Shown in pieces: positions 17,022-25,246 of a stretch of 50,118 nucleotides of DNA (within the stretch, counting starts at the first letter, position 1; every line of letters starts with the position of its first letter). Below the pieces are notes generated by a model that was given only the letters and a program-made list of their open reading frames with translations, ran no database searches and had not been told where the DNA came from. The position numbers and the translations under genes were made by a program. This stretch comes from Flammeovirgaceae bacterium (GTDB lineage: Bacteria; Bacteroidota; Bacteroidia; Cytophagales; Cyclobacteriaceae): contig NZHT01000068.1 in assembly GCA_002691385.1 (NCBI GenBank), forward strand, positions 4,002-54,119, written 5' to 3'.

Positions 17022-18634
17022 GTGATCTTCTCTTTATTTTCAAGCAATACTTCATCTAAATTATATCCTTCAACACGCACAATTTCTTGTTTGGTTTTGT
17101 CCCAATCTATTCGACGACCTAGTTTGTAGGATAGGCCACCCATATGCGAGCTTATAGCCTCTTCAAATCCTTCTTTAATATTACAACTGGGGATTCCACC
17201 ATTTCGAATACAGCTAAGCCATTCTCTTAGGTGTAAATGGGTAGAGTCCACACGTTTGCCATCTCTGTAGGTCCAAAGTAGTCCTTTATCAGCAAAATAT
17301 TTAGCAGTGGCAGAAGTAACTCCATCCACACTTCCTGAGGCGGGATCATATTGATAAATTGGGATATTGGAATCCATTTCTTCTGAAATCAGTTTTTCTT
17401 TAAATTTGGTAGACTTACTATCCGCATATATGGTCAAACTGTTACCGACTTCCATCGTGGCATCATGGCCCATGAAAGCCGTTGTTCTGCCATATTGATT
17501 ACCTAAAGTAGCACTGTAAACCATAGTCATGCCCTTTTCCTTCCCCGCCACTTGACTGGAGCCTGTTGAAAAATCAGGGAATTCCATATTTACCTGCATA
17601 ACATCGGGCACATTTCTACCGTCTCTATGGGTGTAAATCCCGCCCGAGGCAACTACAGAACTGGGGATTCCCATTTTCAAAATACAATTTACTCGGTCAT
17701 AATCATGAGACATAAGGTCTCCGGATAATCCTGATCCATAAGCCCACCATTTTCTCCAACGGAAAAAATGTTCGCTATTGAAAGGGACCATAGGTGCGTT
17801 TCCGATAAACTGCTTCCAATCAACGGTATTGGGATTGGCTTTTTCGTGAATGGGGTATTGCCATGCTCCATTGTCATCATTTCGATTTGTATTGGCTTGA
17901 ATAAGTGAAACATGCCCAAGAATATTTTTGTTGACCACGTCTTGGGCGGTTAAGAAACTCTGCGTTTGCCTGTGCTGATGCCCTACTTGAAATACCACAT
18001 TTGAGGCTTCTACGGCATCTTTTAAAGCATAAGTCTCCTTAATATTATGAGTCATCGGTTTTTCAACATATACATGCTTTCCTGCTTGTAGGGCAGCAAT
18101 AGCAATGGGTGCATGCCAATGATCAGGTGTGGCAATGACAACGGCGTCAACAATATTACTTTCCACCAGTTCTTGATGTGTTCCGAATCTTTGAACTTTT
18201 ACTTCGTCAGTACTAAAAGAGTCTATTGCATCCTGAGCACGCACGTCAAAAAGATCACATACGGCTGTGATGTGAACGTTGAGATGCTCTTGTTCTAAGA
18301 AAGAAGACAATCGGGTGTCCTTTGGATTCTTTTTGGCTGCTTCAGTCATACTTGTTAGCCAACTTTTTTGGCCAAAACCAAGTGCTCTACATAATTGAGG
18401 ACCCCTAATGCCAAAACCGATGATTCCAATTCGAATGGGATCTCCAGCCATGGGCCCTGAGGGTGGTGGCGGGGAAGCATTAATATTTAATGTTTTTAAA
18501 ATGGAATCCCTAGCTTGAGTATTATTGATTCCTTTGCTAGCACCTGCCCACCAGACACTTCCCACAATCGGTACACCTGCAATTCCTTTGAGTAGGTCTC
18601 TTCTCGACCAATTATTCTTTTTATTTTCTGACAT
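17018..18634 (-). CDS. Tat-exported Gfo/Idh/MocA family oxidoreductase
   Basis: 538 residues. The N-terminus has a twin-arginine signal (NWSRRDLLKGIAG followed by a hydrophobic stretch), so export as a folded, cofactor-loaded protein is likely. The NAD(P)-binding Rossmann motif IGIIGFGIRGPQL and the family signature HVYVEKPMTHN are present, the latter with the conserved EKP Lys. Relatives oxidise or reduce sugars and sugar acids or cleave glycosides by a redox mechanism. The Pro-rich linker (ASPPPPSG) after the signal is unremarkable. It begins 2 bases after the upstream DoxX gene, so the two are almost certainly co-transcribed. Substrate unknown. Confidence 0.9.
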   Translation of the reverse strand: MSENKKNNWSRRDLLKGIAGVPIVGSVWWAGASKGINNTQARDSILKTLNINASPPPPSGPMAGDPIRIGIIGFGIRGPQLCRALGFGQKSWLTSMTEAAKKNPKDTRLSSFLEQEHLNVHITAVCDLFDVRAQDAIDSFSTDEVKVQRFGTHQELVESNIVDAVVIATPDHWHAPIAIAALQAGKHVYVEKPMTHNIKETYALKDAVEASNVVFQVGHQHRQTQSFLTAQDVVNKNILGHVSLIQANTNRNDDNGAWQYPIHEKANPNTVDWKQFIGNAPMVPFNSEHFFRWRKWWAYGSGLSGDLMSHDYDRVNCILKMGIPSSVVASGGIYTHRDGRNVPDVMQVNMEFPDFSTGSSQVAGKEKGMTMVYSATLGNQYGRTTAFMGHDATMEVGNSLTIYADSKSTKFKEKLISEEMDSNIPIYQYDPASGSVDGVTSATAKYFADKGLLWTYRDGKRVDSTHLHLREWLSCIRNGGIPSCNIKEGFEEAISSHMGGLSYKLGRRIDWDKTKQEIVRVEGYNLDEVLLENKEKIT

Positions 18635-18636
18635 GA

Positions 18637-19122
18637 CTATTTGGTTTGGGGAGCTAAAAGAATTTTTCTCAATAAATTAAGTCCAAAATAAGAACCGGTA
18701 GGTATATGATAAAGGACAAAAAGTGCAGTTGCTTCAATTAGATTTTTATTAATGATCCAATAAGAGCCTTCCGTGCCAACTTGCGAAGCACCAGGTAATG
18801 CCGGATGTGCTATGTAGTAAATGAGGAGTAAGCAAATCCCAAAAACTGAACCAATTCTTTCGAACAAACCTAAAAGCAAGGAAAGACCCACCACCATCAG
18901 GCTGAAAATATTCAAATTGTCCACTAAATGAATCATTGCGTCACTTGAAAGCCATTGAAAGAGGGGCCTCAATAGTTCAGCACTTGACAGGTAAGCTTTG
19001 GAAGTCCATGCAGGATTATAGAGTTTTAAAACACCTTCATATAAAAAGTGCCATCCTATAAGGATACGTAGAAGGACAAGGCTATTGCGACCTATTTTGC
19101 TAAGATTAATGTCTGTTTCCAT
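18637..19122 (-). CDS. DoxX family membrane protein
   Basis: 161 residues with about four hydrophobic segments. The start LVLLRILIGWHFLYEGVLKLYNPAW matches the DoxX family opening (R--hG--fl--G--K), and the later GLFERIGSVFGICLLLIYYIAHPAL fits its third helix. DoxX proteins are inner-membrane components, some acting as quinone-linked oxidoreductase subunits. The gene ends 2 bases before the Tat-exported Gfo/Idh/MocA oxidoreductase, a pairing that could supply electron transfer to or from the periplasm. That functional link is inference. Confidence 0.86.
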   Translation of the reverse strand: METDINLSKIGRNSLVLLRILIGWHFLYEGVLKLYNPAWTSKAYLSSAELLRPLFQWLSSDAMIHLVDNLNIFSLMVVGLSLLLGLFERIGSVFGICLLLIYYIAHPALPGASQVGTEGSYWIINKNLIEATALFVLYHIPTGSYFGLNLLRKILLAPQTK

Positions 19123-19581
19123 TAGTAATTACTGAATTAAATGTTTAGGCTAGCTTAATGAAAGTAAAGAATTTTTTAGTCCATAAATATAAGAAAATAA
19201 GGACTAATTCAAACCTAATAATTGACCCTAAAATAATTATTCTAATTTGGTTTAATCAAAATCCTTGTGGCGGTTGGTTATTTTAAAGTTAAATAAAGAA
19301 AAAGTTTTAATTTTGAATTTTTTAAGTAAGGCAAAAATATCTGAAATTAAGTTATCTGTTGGTGATAGGGACAAATAATCTGCTTGAAAAAACCTAGATT
19401 AAACTAACCTAATCAAAGCTATTTTAATTAATTTTTATCTTTTTTCATGTTAGTATAACTTAGGGAAAGTAATGGGAGGCAGAAGAGATTTATGAAATTT
19501 ACTTTTTTATCGATTATCGAATTTAGAGTATAATTATTTTCTTTCATTTAATATAAAAATGATCTTTGATCTAGGAATTAA
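19123..19581. other. ~0.46 kb intergenic region between divergent genes
   Basis: Extremely AT-rich with stops in every frame. It must carry the promoters of the DoxX operon (minus) and the 19582 gene (plus). On the minus strand an exact TAnnTTTG (TAGGTTTG) occurs at 19217-19210, without a properly spaced upstream TTG. I see no gene remnant. Confidence 0.45.
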
Positions 19582-20268
19582 TTGAAAAGGCTTATTCTGT
19601 ATATAATTATTTTTTTGGTAGGAATAATATTTTCTATTTCGATACTAATTTTTGTATTTGACGAAAAATTACCTGATCCAGAAGGTACTCAAAAAGGCCT
19701 TTGGTTGGCTGAAAAAATGTCAAAAGCGATGAATAAATCAGCTTATGATAGCCTTAGTTTTATTTCTTGGCAATACGGATCCCATCACTATGATTGGAAT
19801 AAGAAAGAGGATTCTGTCAAAGTCATTTGGGCTAATTTTGAAGTAAATGTATCGACCCGAACCCTTGAGGGAATTGCTTATAGAGGGGGTGTTATTTTGT
19901 CAGATGATCAAAATAAAAAATCGGTAGAGAAAGCCATTCGGTACTTTAATAATGATTCTTTCTGGCTGGTCGCACCTTACAAAATTTATGATCCTGGTGT
20001 TATACTATATAGTGTAAGTCTTCCGCTGGGTCATGGTTTGATGGTTACCCATACACAAGGTGGGTCAACGCCTGGAGATAGTTATCTTTGGCTGTTAGAC
20101 GATAACTATTTTCCAAGAGCGTGGAAAATGTGGGTAAATATTCTTCCTGTAGGAGGAGTAAAAAGTGAATGGATGGGATGGCAGAAAAAAAAAGGTGCTT
20201 GGTTTCCAGGAAGTTTTGAAACACTTTTTTTCTATAAAAAGGAGGTTAAAAATTTAGTTGTTTATTAA
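19582..20268 (+). CDS. Uncharacterised membrane-anchored protein
   Basis: 228 residues starting at TTG; the only nearby ATG (19559) is out of frame. One N-terminal membrane segment (LILYIIIFLVGIIFSISILIFVF) is followed by a soluble, probably periplasmic domain rich in aromatic residues (WQYGSHHYDW, YLWLLDDNYFPRAWKMWV, WMGWQKKKGAW). I recall homologues annotated only as hypothetical in Bacteroidota; no domain name can be given. Its stop overlaps the ATG of a hotdog thioesterase gene (TAATG), and an SDR gene follows, so it appears to head a three-gene unit. Whether it binds lipid, as the neighbours might suggest, is speculation. Confidence 0.7.
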   Translation: MKRLILYIIIFLVGIIFSISILIFVFDEKLPDPEGTQKGLWLAEKMSKAMNKSAYDSLSFISWQYGSHHYDWNKKEDSVKVIWANFEVNVSTRTLEGIAYRGGVILSDDQNKKSVEKAIRYFNNDSFWLVAPYKIYDPGVILYSVSLPLGHGLMVTHTQGGSTPGDSYLWLLDDNYFPRAWKMWVNILPVGGVKSEWMGWQKKKGAWFPGSFETLFFYKKEVKNLVVY

Positions 20269-20675
20269 TGGATAAAGTTTCGACATATCAAAAAACTATT
20301 TTTGTTAAACGGGCAGATATAGATGAATTTGATCATGTAAATAATGTAATTTATGTCAAATGGGTACAAGATATTGCCAAAGAACATTGGCAGATCAGTG
20401 CTTCTCAGGAAATTGTAAATCAATATAAGTGGGTGGTGGTAAATCATAATATTTTTTACAAAAAACCATTAAAGATTCATCAAAAAGTATTTATAAAAAC
20501 ACAGGTTTTTGATAATGCAAAGGGTGCGTTGTGGGGGCGGATGGTTTGGATCTATGATGATAGTGAAGTTCTCATGGCAGAGGCCAATACCCAATGGTGT
20601 CTGGTCGATGCTCAATCTTTCAAGCCTAGGCGAATCACCGATGAGATTAAATCTGTTTTTTTAGCTTATGATTAA
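20268..20675 (+). CDS. Acyl-CoA thioesterase, hotdog fold (4HBT/YbgC-like)
   Basis: 135 residues, the usual size for the family. The active-site region ADIDEFDHVNNVIYVKWV matches the 4-hydroxybenzoyl-CoA thioesterase/YbgC/FadM pattern (D-h-HVNN--Y--), in which the Asp attacks or activates the thioester. It hydrolyses acyl-CoA or acyl-ACP thioesters; the chain type is not readable. The start ATG overlaps the stop of the upstream gene by one base, and its own end overlaps the SDR gene by 8 bases, so translation of all three is likely coupled. Confidence 0.87.
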   Translation: MDKVSTYQKTIFVKRADIDEFDHVNNVIYVKWVQDIAKEHWQISASQEIVNQYKWVVVNHNIFYKKPLKIHQKVFIKTQVFDNAKGALWGRMVWIYDDSEVLMAEANTQWCLVDAQSFKPRRITDEIKSVFLAYD

Positions 20676-21537
20676 AAGTGTAGTAATTACGGGAGTATCG
20701 ACTGGAATTGGTTATCAGCTTTGTGTTGATTTAATTTTAAGAGATTATTTGGTGTTTGGAAATGTAAGGAAACTGGAAGATGGTCAACGTCTTTCTAAAG
20801 AATTAGGCCTTAATTTTGTTCCTCTATATTTTGACATTACAGATCATCAGGCTATTGAAAAGGCGGCTTTAGAAGTAGAAAAGAAATTGATGGGGTCTAC
20901 ATTAACGGGGCTTTTTAATAATGCTGGATTGGCCATGGCAGGCCCATTATTACACCTTTCAGTAGCTGATTTAAGATACCAATTTGAGGTAAATGTGATA
21001 GGACTGATGAAGGTGACTCAGGTGTTTTCAGGTCTTCTGGGCACAAATATCCAGAGAAAAGGTACTCCTGGTAGAATAGTGATGATCAGTTCAATTAATG
21101 GTAAAATTGCCATACCTTTTATTGGGGCATATTGTGGATCTAAATTTGCCTTAGAAGGACTGTCTCAAAGTCTTAGAACTGAATTGAATATTTATGGAAT
21201 CAAGCTTATTGTAGTGGGCCCTGGCCCTATAAAAACGCCCATTTTTGACAAAACTATATTGAAAGCGACTGATACGTTTAGAGACTCCCCCTATGAGCAA
21301 GCCATGACTACTTTTTTGAATAATTTTGTTTTGAAAACCATTAAGCAAGCCATGACTCCGGAAGTTTTGTCTCACCGGATCATTAAAATATTTGAAAGTA
21401 CTGCGCCAAAGAATAGTTACATCATTACAAAACATCATTTCTTCAATTATACATTACCTAAATGGCTTTCTGTAGATTTTCTTAATGCATTTTTTGTCAG
21501 AACCTTGGGATTAAAAAGTCAGAAAAATAAGGATTGA
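20668..21537 (+). CDS. Short-chain dehydrogenase/reductase (SDR)
   Basis: 289 residues with the classical SDR pattern: TGVSTGIGYQL for NAD(P) binding, NNAGLAM, catalytic Ser in MISSING, and YCGSK as the YxxxK pair. PGPIKTPIF follows as the usual cofactor loop. The C-terminal ~70 residues form a longer tail than in minimal SDRs, as in retinol- or steroid-dehydrogenase-like members acting on lipids or carotenoids. It overlaps the thioesterase gene by 8 bases and ends the three-gene unit. Substrate unknown. Confidence 0.88.
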   Translation: MIKSVVITGVSTGIGYQLCVDLILRDYLVFGNVRKLEDGQRLSKELGLNFVPLYFDITDHQAIEKAALEVEKKLMGSTLTGLFNNAGLAMAGPLLHLSVADLRYQFEVNVIGLMKVTQVFSGLLGTNIQRKGTPGRIVMISSINGKIAIPFIGAYCGSKFALEGLSQSLRTELNIYGIKLIVVGPGPIKTPIFDKTILKATDTFRDSPYEQAMTTFLNNFVLKTIKQAMTPEVLSHRIIKIFESTAPKNSYIITKHHFFNYTLPKWLSVDFLNAFFVRTLGLKSQKNKD

Positions 21538-21565
21538 TTTATTATCTAATGACTTCATATATATT

Positions 21566-22342
21566 TTAGAAGTTGTCTAAGGAAACAAGGAATGAAAAAT
21601 TTAATTTATTCTTAACCCATTGATTATCAATAATTTTAATTGAGCTGTTCTTTTCCTTGATTTGAGGTGGAAGATTACCCAGCGATTTGGAGGCACGTGC
21701 GTAAAAATCTTTTCTCAAGGGATGTTCATTGGCGCAGGCATTAAAAATTTCGTTCCACACTTGATTTGCAATGATTTTATCTATAATACTCACGCAGTCA
21801 TCAAGGTGAATGAGGTTCACCGGACTGTTTGGATGAGTAAGGACTTTGTTTATAAACCAACGTCCTGGGTGTCTGCGCTGGTCAAATAGACCAGCAAGTC
21901 TAATGATGGTACTTGGGTTTCTTGCATTTTGAATTAATTGTTCAATGAGTAAAAGGGGATGTTCTGTATCTAAGGCATTTTTTTCATTTATGGGCTTTGG
22001 GCTAGGTAAGTATACGGCCGTAGAACTGGTATAAATTATTTTTACAGTTGATGGAATTACTTTGATCAAATGTTCGAAAGGTTTTATTTCATTTAAAGGA
22101 ATCAGAATCACGAGTACATCTGTTTTTAAAAAGTCAATCCATTGAGATTCCTGACATGTAAGTTTGATAAGGTAAGGGATGATCCCTGCGTTTTTAATAA
22201 TCTCCATTTTCTGTTGGGAAGTCGTGGATCCTTTTACTTGATGGCCTTGTTGGAGTAATCTTGCGGCCAAGGGTAAACCCAGCCAACCGCAGCCCAGGAT
22301 GCTGATGCAATAATTGGGATCATTTATTTTAATTAAAGGCAA
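21566..22342 (-). CDS. NAD(P)-binding Rossmann protein (YeeZ/extended-SDR-like)
   Basis: 258 residues. The N-terminus ISILGCGWLGLPLAARLLQQGHQVKGSTTS is a GxGxxG Rossmann start with an NADP-type Ser/Thr/Arg-region. IIYTSSTAVY corresponds to the SDR serine and tyrosine region, and the typical YxxxK Lys is not obvious. Similar E. coli YeeZ-type proteins are of unknown substrate. It is the last gene of a minus-strand run with the asparaginase-like and VOC genes, 9 bases after the former. The alternative reading is a nucleoside-diphosphate-sugar epimerase relative. Confidence 0.8.
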   Translation of the reverse strand: MPLIKINDPNYCISILGCGWLGLPLAARLLQQGHQVKGSTTSQQKMEIIKNAGIIPYLIKLTCQESQWIDFLKTDVLVILIPLNEIKPFEHLIKVIPSTVKIIYTSSTAVYLPSPKPINEKNALDTEHPLLLIEQLIQNARNPSTIIRLAGLFDQRRHPGRWFINKVLTHPNSPVNLIHLDDCVSIIDKIIANQVWNEIFNACANEHPLRKDFYARASKSLGNLPPQIKEKNSSIKIIDNQWVKNKLNFSFLVSLDNF

Positions 22343-22351
22343 TTTATTTTT

Positions 22352-22837
22352 TTAATAAAAGCAATCTGTTTTTTCATCTCTTTTGGCTAAATCAGCCATC
22401 TGAATAATTCCGTTCATGGCGATATAGACGCCTTTTTTCAACGTGTTTGCTGCACCAATGGCGATCCCAATATTTAAAGCAGCATCGCTATTTGCAAATC
22501 TTTCAGGTCGTAGGGCGCCAGTGAGGATAACCAGCTTTTCATTTAAATTTTTTTCTAAAAACTGCCCCGTCTCAATTAAAGTATCAGTGCCATGGGTGAT
22601 AATAAAAATAGTTGAAGGTTGGTTTTCAATCAATGCCAATAAGTGTTTTCTATCTAAGAGATTAATTTCTAAACTGTCTTTTTTGAATGCTGTAATAATT
22701 TTATATGTAAAGGAGGGATTAATCTTTTCCAAAATTCTGAGAATGGCAGGGTCACCTATTTCAAAAGCCCAACCGCTTCTTGTTTTGGGATAATCTTTAT
22801 CAATGGTACCACCTGTTTGAATGAAAGTTATTTTCAA
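22352..22837 (-). CDS. Short asparaginase-domain protein
   Basis: 161 residues corresponding to only the N-terminal domain of bacterial L-asparaginases (full length ~330). Both nucleophile-region motifs are present: QTGGTID with the first catalytic Thr and ITHGTDTL with the second Thr-Asp pair; LTGALRPERFANSDAALNI matches the following helix region. The C-terminal domain is missing and the stop is clean (TDCFY end), with no remnant after it because the next gene starts 9 bases later. Compact one-domain members are known in several bacteria, so this may be a natural short family rather than a broken gene. Activity on asparagine is not certain. Confidence 0.78.
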   Translation of the reverse strand: MKITFIQTGGTIDKDYPKTRSGWAFEIGDPAILRILEKINPSFTYKIITAFKKDSLEINLLDRKHLLALIENQPSTIFIITHGTDTLIETGQFLEKNLNEKLVILTGALRPERFANSDAALNIGIAIGAANTLKKGVYIAMNGIIQMADLAKRDEKTDCFY

Positions 22838-22855
22838 TGCGCTAAATGTATTTGA

Positions 22856-23935
22856 TTAATTTTTGACACGATTGAATGAAAAAGCCTTAAGCATCCATTT
22901 TGGTAAAGGTTTATTTGCTTTTCTCGTCTTTAAATTTAAATTCAATCCTAGTTTTTTGACAATGGGGACTTTGTGGGTCTCAACAAATTCGATAAGGGCG
23001 CCATCGGGATCCTCAATATAGGAGAAAAAGCCAGCAGCTTCTCCCATATCGAAAGAAGCACCATCTTGAGCAGTACTGCTGTCAACAGTAAATGGGAATC
23101 CTTTGGCTTCGCATTGTTCTCTTAAGGCATCCATTCCTGTGATATCGAAACATAAGTGTATAAAGCCTAAATCACCCCAAAATCGATCTTCAAATATTTT
23201 ATTTTTTTCTTTATCTTGGGATTCAAATAATTCTATTTCACTGGGTCCAAACATTTGAGAAAAGGCACCTGTTCTTGACTCAGAATGGGTGAGAATGGCC
23301 CGTTTGTATTTCCCTTCTTTTAGGGGAAGTCCCTGAAGATCAGCATATGTATCCTCGCCTTTATAGAGCACCTGATCATAGCTTAAAATATCTTTATAAA
23401 AGGAGATGGATTGGTCTAGGTCTGTACATCCGATGGACACACCATAAGTCGCTCCTGTATGCTTATTTTCGTTTTTGAACCAGGATTCCTCTTGCTCTAT
23501 GATATCAAAAATGTTGCCATTCGGATCGCGTAGATAAAAATGCCAAACCCCTCTTGGATCGATCATTAAGTCACCCATTAATTTTAAACCTTCTGATTTA
23601 AAATATTGATAAGTTTTTTGAATATTTCGGGTACGGATTTTCGCACAAAATATGCCCAGATCACCTAATTGTATTTCATTTTTGGGTGGTTGAGGAGTTC
23701 GTTGAGTATACTGCCAAATCTCAAATCCACCACCGCCTTGCAAGTTGAGTGCCAAGGCGGCATATCTCTCACGAGGTTCACCTCCGGTGTAAGGAAGCAT
23801 ATAATGTGCAACGGCCGCATCTTCAAAAACACGAATGTCCATCCCAAAATATTTGCGGTACCATTTCCACGACTTTTTCAAATCGGTTACTCCTATGCCT
23901 ATTTGCTGAATACCACTGATGACTACTGAACTCAT
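22856..23935 (-). CDS. Two-domain VOC (glyoxalase/dioxygenase superfamily) protein
   Basis: 359 residues with two vicinal-oxygen-chelate modules. The first starts ISGIQQIGIGVTDLKKSWKWY and ends in FYLRDPNGNIFDIIE; the second starts GVSIGCTDLDQSISFYKDIL and ends in SYIEDPDGALIEFVE. The Glu residues in these ends and the His in LGFIHLCFDI are typical metal ligands of the fold. The whole resembles 4-hydroxyphenylpyruvate-dioxygenase-like or extradiol-type proteins but lacks features that would fix a reaction. It heads the minus-strand run leading to the asparaginase-like gene and is divergent from dnaX across 118 bases. Confidence 0.82.
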   Translation of the reverse strand: MSSVVISGIQQIGIGVTDLKKSWKWYRKYFGMDIRVFEDAAVAHYMLPYTGGEPRERYAALALNLQGGGGFEIWQYTQRTPQPPKNEIQLGDLGIFCAKIRTRNIQKTYQYFKSEGLKLMGDLMIDPRGVWHFYLRDPNGNIFDIIEQEESWFKNENKHTGATYGVSIGCTDLDQSISFYKDILSYDQVLYKGEDTYADLQGLPLKEGKYKRAILTHSESRTGAFSQMFGPSEIELFESQDKEKNKIFEDRFWGDLGFIHLCFDITGMDALREQCEAKGFPFTVDSSTAQDGASFDMGEAAGFFSYIEDPDGALIEFVETHKVPIVKKLGLNLNLKTRKANKPLPKWMLKAFSFNRVKN

Positions 23936-24053
23936 TTTTTTAAAGAAATTTGTTGTTACAAAAAAAGGCTTTAAAAATATCTAATACAAATTCGTAAATT
24001 ATTATCAAATTCGCCTTTAAATACGACCAATTTTTCATAATATAGCACGATAA

Positions 24054-25166
24054 ATGGAGAGTTTTGTTGTGTCGGCACGGAAATACAGACCCTTAGGGTT
24101 TGAAGAGGTAGTAGGTCAAGGTCATATTACCACTACCTTAAAGAATGCAATTGAGCAAAATCAATTGGCACAAGCATTGTTATTTTGTGGGCCCCGAGGG
24201 GTTGGGAAAACAACTTGTGCCCGAATTTTGTCCCGAATGATCAATGGATTTGAAGTTCAAAATGGGGATGCAAACACGGCCAATTTAAATATTTATGAAT
24301 TAGATGCGGCATCCAATAATTCAGTTGAAGATATTCGTAATCTCATTGATCAGGTTCGCTACCCACCTCAAGAAGGGAAATATAAAGTTTACATTATTGA
24401 TGAGGTGCACATGTTATCCAATCAGGCGTTCAATGCCTTTTTAAAAACACTCGAAGAACCGCCTGTATATGCAATTTTCATTTTAGCCACTACAGAAAAG
24501 CATAAAGTCATTCCCACCATCTTGTCAAGATGCCAGATTTATGATTTCAATCGCATTGAAGTCGATAATATTGTGGGCCAATTAAAAAAAATAGCAAAGG
24601 AGGAAGATACTGCTTATGATGATGATGCCTTGCATTTAATTGCACAGAAGTCAGATGGGGCTTTGCGAGATGCGCTGTCTATGTTTGATTTGATTGTCAC
24701 TTTTTCTTCAGACAAAAAAATCACTTATAAAAATACGATCGCCCATCTGCATATTCTTGACCACGACTATTATTTTAAGCTTTCAGATCTCTTTTTGGAG
24801 CAAAATCTGTCTGCCACCTTGATGCTGTTTGATGAAATATTAAAAAAAGGGTTTGATCCACATAATTTTCTGATCGGCTTGGCCCAACATTTTAGGAATG
24901 TATTGGTTTGTCAAAATCCAGCAACCTTAGTCTTGTTAGAAGTTTCAGAGAAGGTCAAAAATAAGTTCAAAGATCAATCTGAGGACTTATCTGCTTCATT
25001 TTTACTTTCGGGCTTAAACATCATTAATCAATGTGATCAGGGTTATAAACAGAGTAAAAATCAAAGGCTTCATATAGAGCTTTGCCTAATGAAGTTGTCC
25101 CAACTTGATCGAGCCTTCAAACTTTCAGCACCTCAAGAGGCATTAAAAAAAAAAGTTCTGACTTAA
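24054..25166 (+). CDS. dnaX: DNA polymerase III gamma subunit frame (dnaX, zero frame)
   Basis: 370-residue clamp-loader ATPase. Walker A is GPRGVGKTT (46-54), Walker B IIDEVHM (from 114), sensor 1 LATTEKHK, and the SRC motif (158-160) gives the arginine finger. The clamp-loader lid and collar domain follow to about residue 365. The zero frame then stops (KKKVLT, TAA at 25164) just past a run of ten A. A -1 shift in that run continues without a stop into the tau tail, so this frame yields a gamma-like product. The four-Cys zinc module normally found between Walker A and DAASNN is absent: residues 56-85 contain no Cys and the segment is about a dozen residues shorter. Divergent from the VOC gene. 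Confidence 0.95.
   Translation: MESFVVSARKYRPLGFEEVVGQGHITTTLKNAIEQNQLAQALLFCGPRGVGKTTCARILSRMINGFEVQNGDANTANLNIYELDAASNNSVEDIRNLIDQVRYPPQEGKYKVYIIDEVHMLSNQAFNAFLKTLEEPPVYAIFILATTEKHKVIPTILSRCQIYDFNRIEVDNIVGQLKKIAKEEDTAYDDDALHLIAQKSDGALRDALSMFDLIVTFSSDKKITYKNTIAHLHILDHDYYFKLSDLFLEQNLSATLMLFDEILKKGFDPHNFLIGLAQHFRNVLVCQNPATLVLLEVSEKVKNKFKDQSEDLSASFLLSGLNIINQCDQGYKQSKNQRLHIELCLMKLSQLDRAFKLSAPQEALKKKVLT
25145..25154 (+). promoter_or_regulatory. A10 slippery run, probable -1 frameshift site in dnaX
   Basis: Ten consecutive A read as AAA AAA AAA after TTA in the zero frame, ten bases before the gamma stop at 25164. Shifting -1 gives an uninterrupted frame to 25909. AAGAGG at 25135-25140 could act as a Shine-Dalgarno-like stimulator. 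No strong downstream stem-loop is evident. E. coli dnaX uses ribosomal slippage on A AAA AAG and Thermus dnaX uses transcriptional slippage on an A run; either could apply. A miscount of the run in assembly is the alternative. Confidence 0.68.
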
Positions 25167-25246
25167 AGGGTCAATCGACACCTGATAAAAAAATCGATTC
25201 CAAGGAGATAGAGGATGAAAAAATAGAAAAGCAGAAAGGCCAATCT

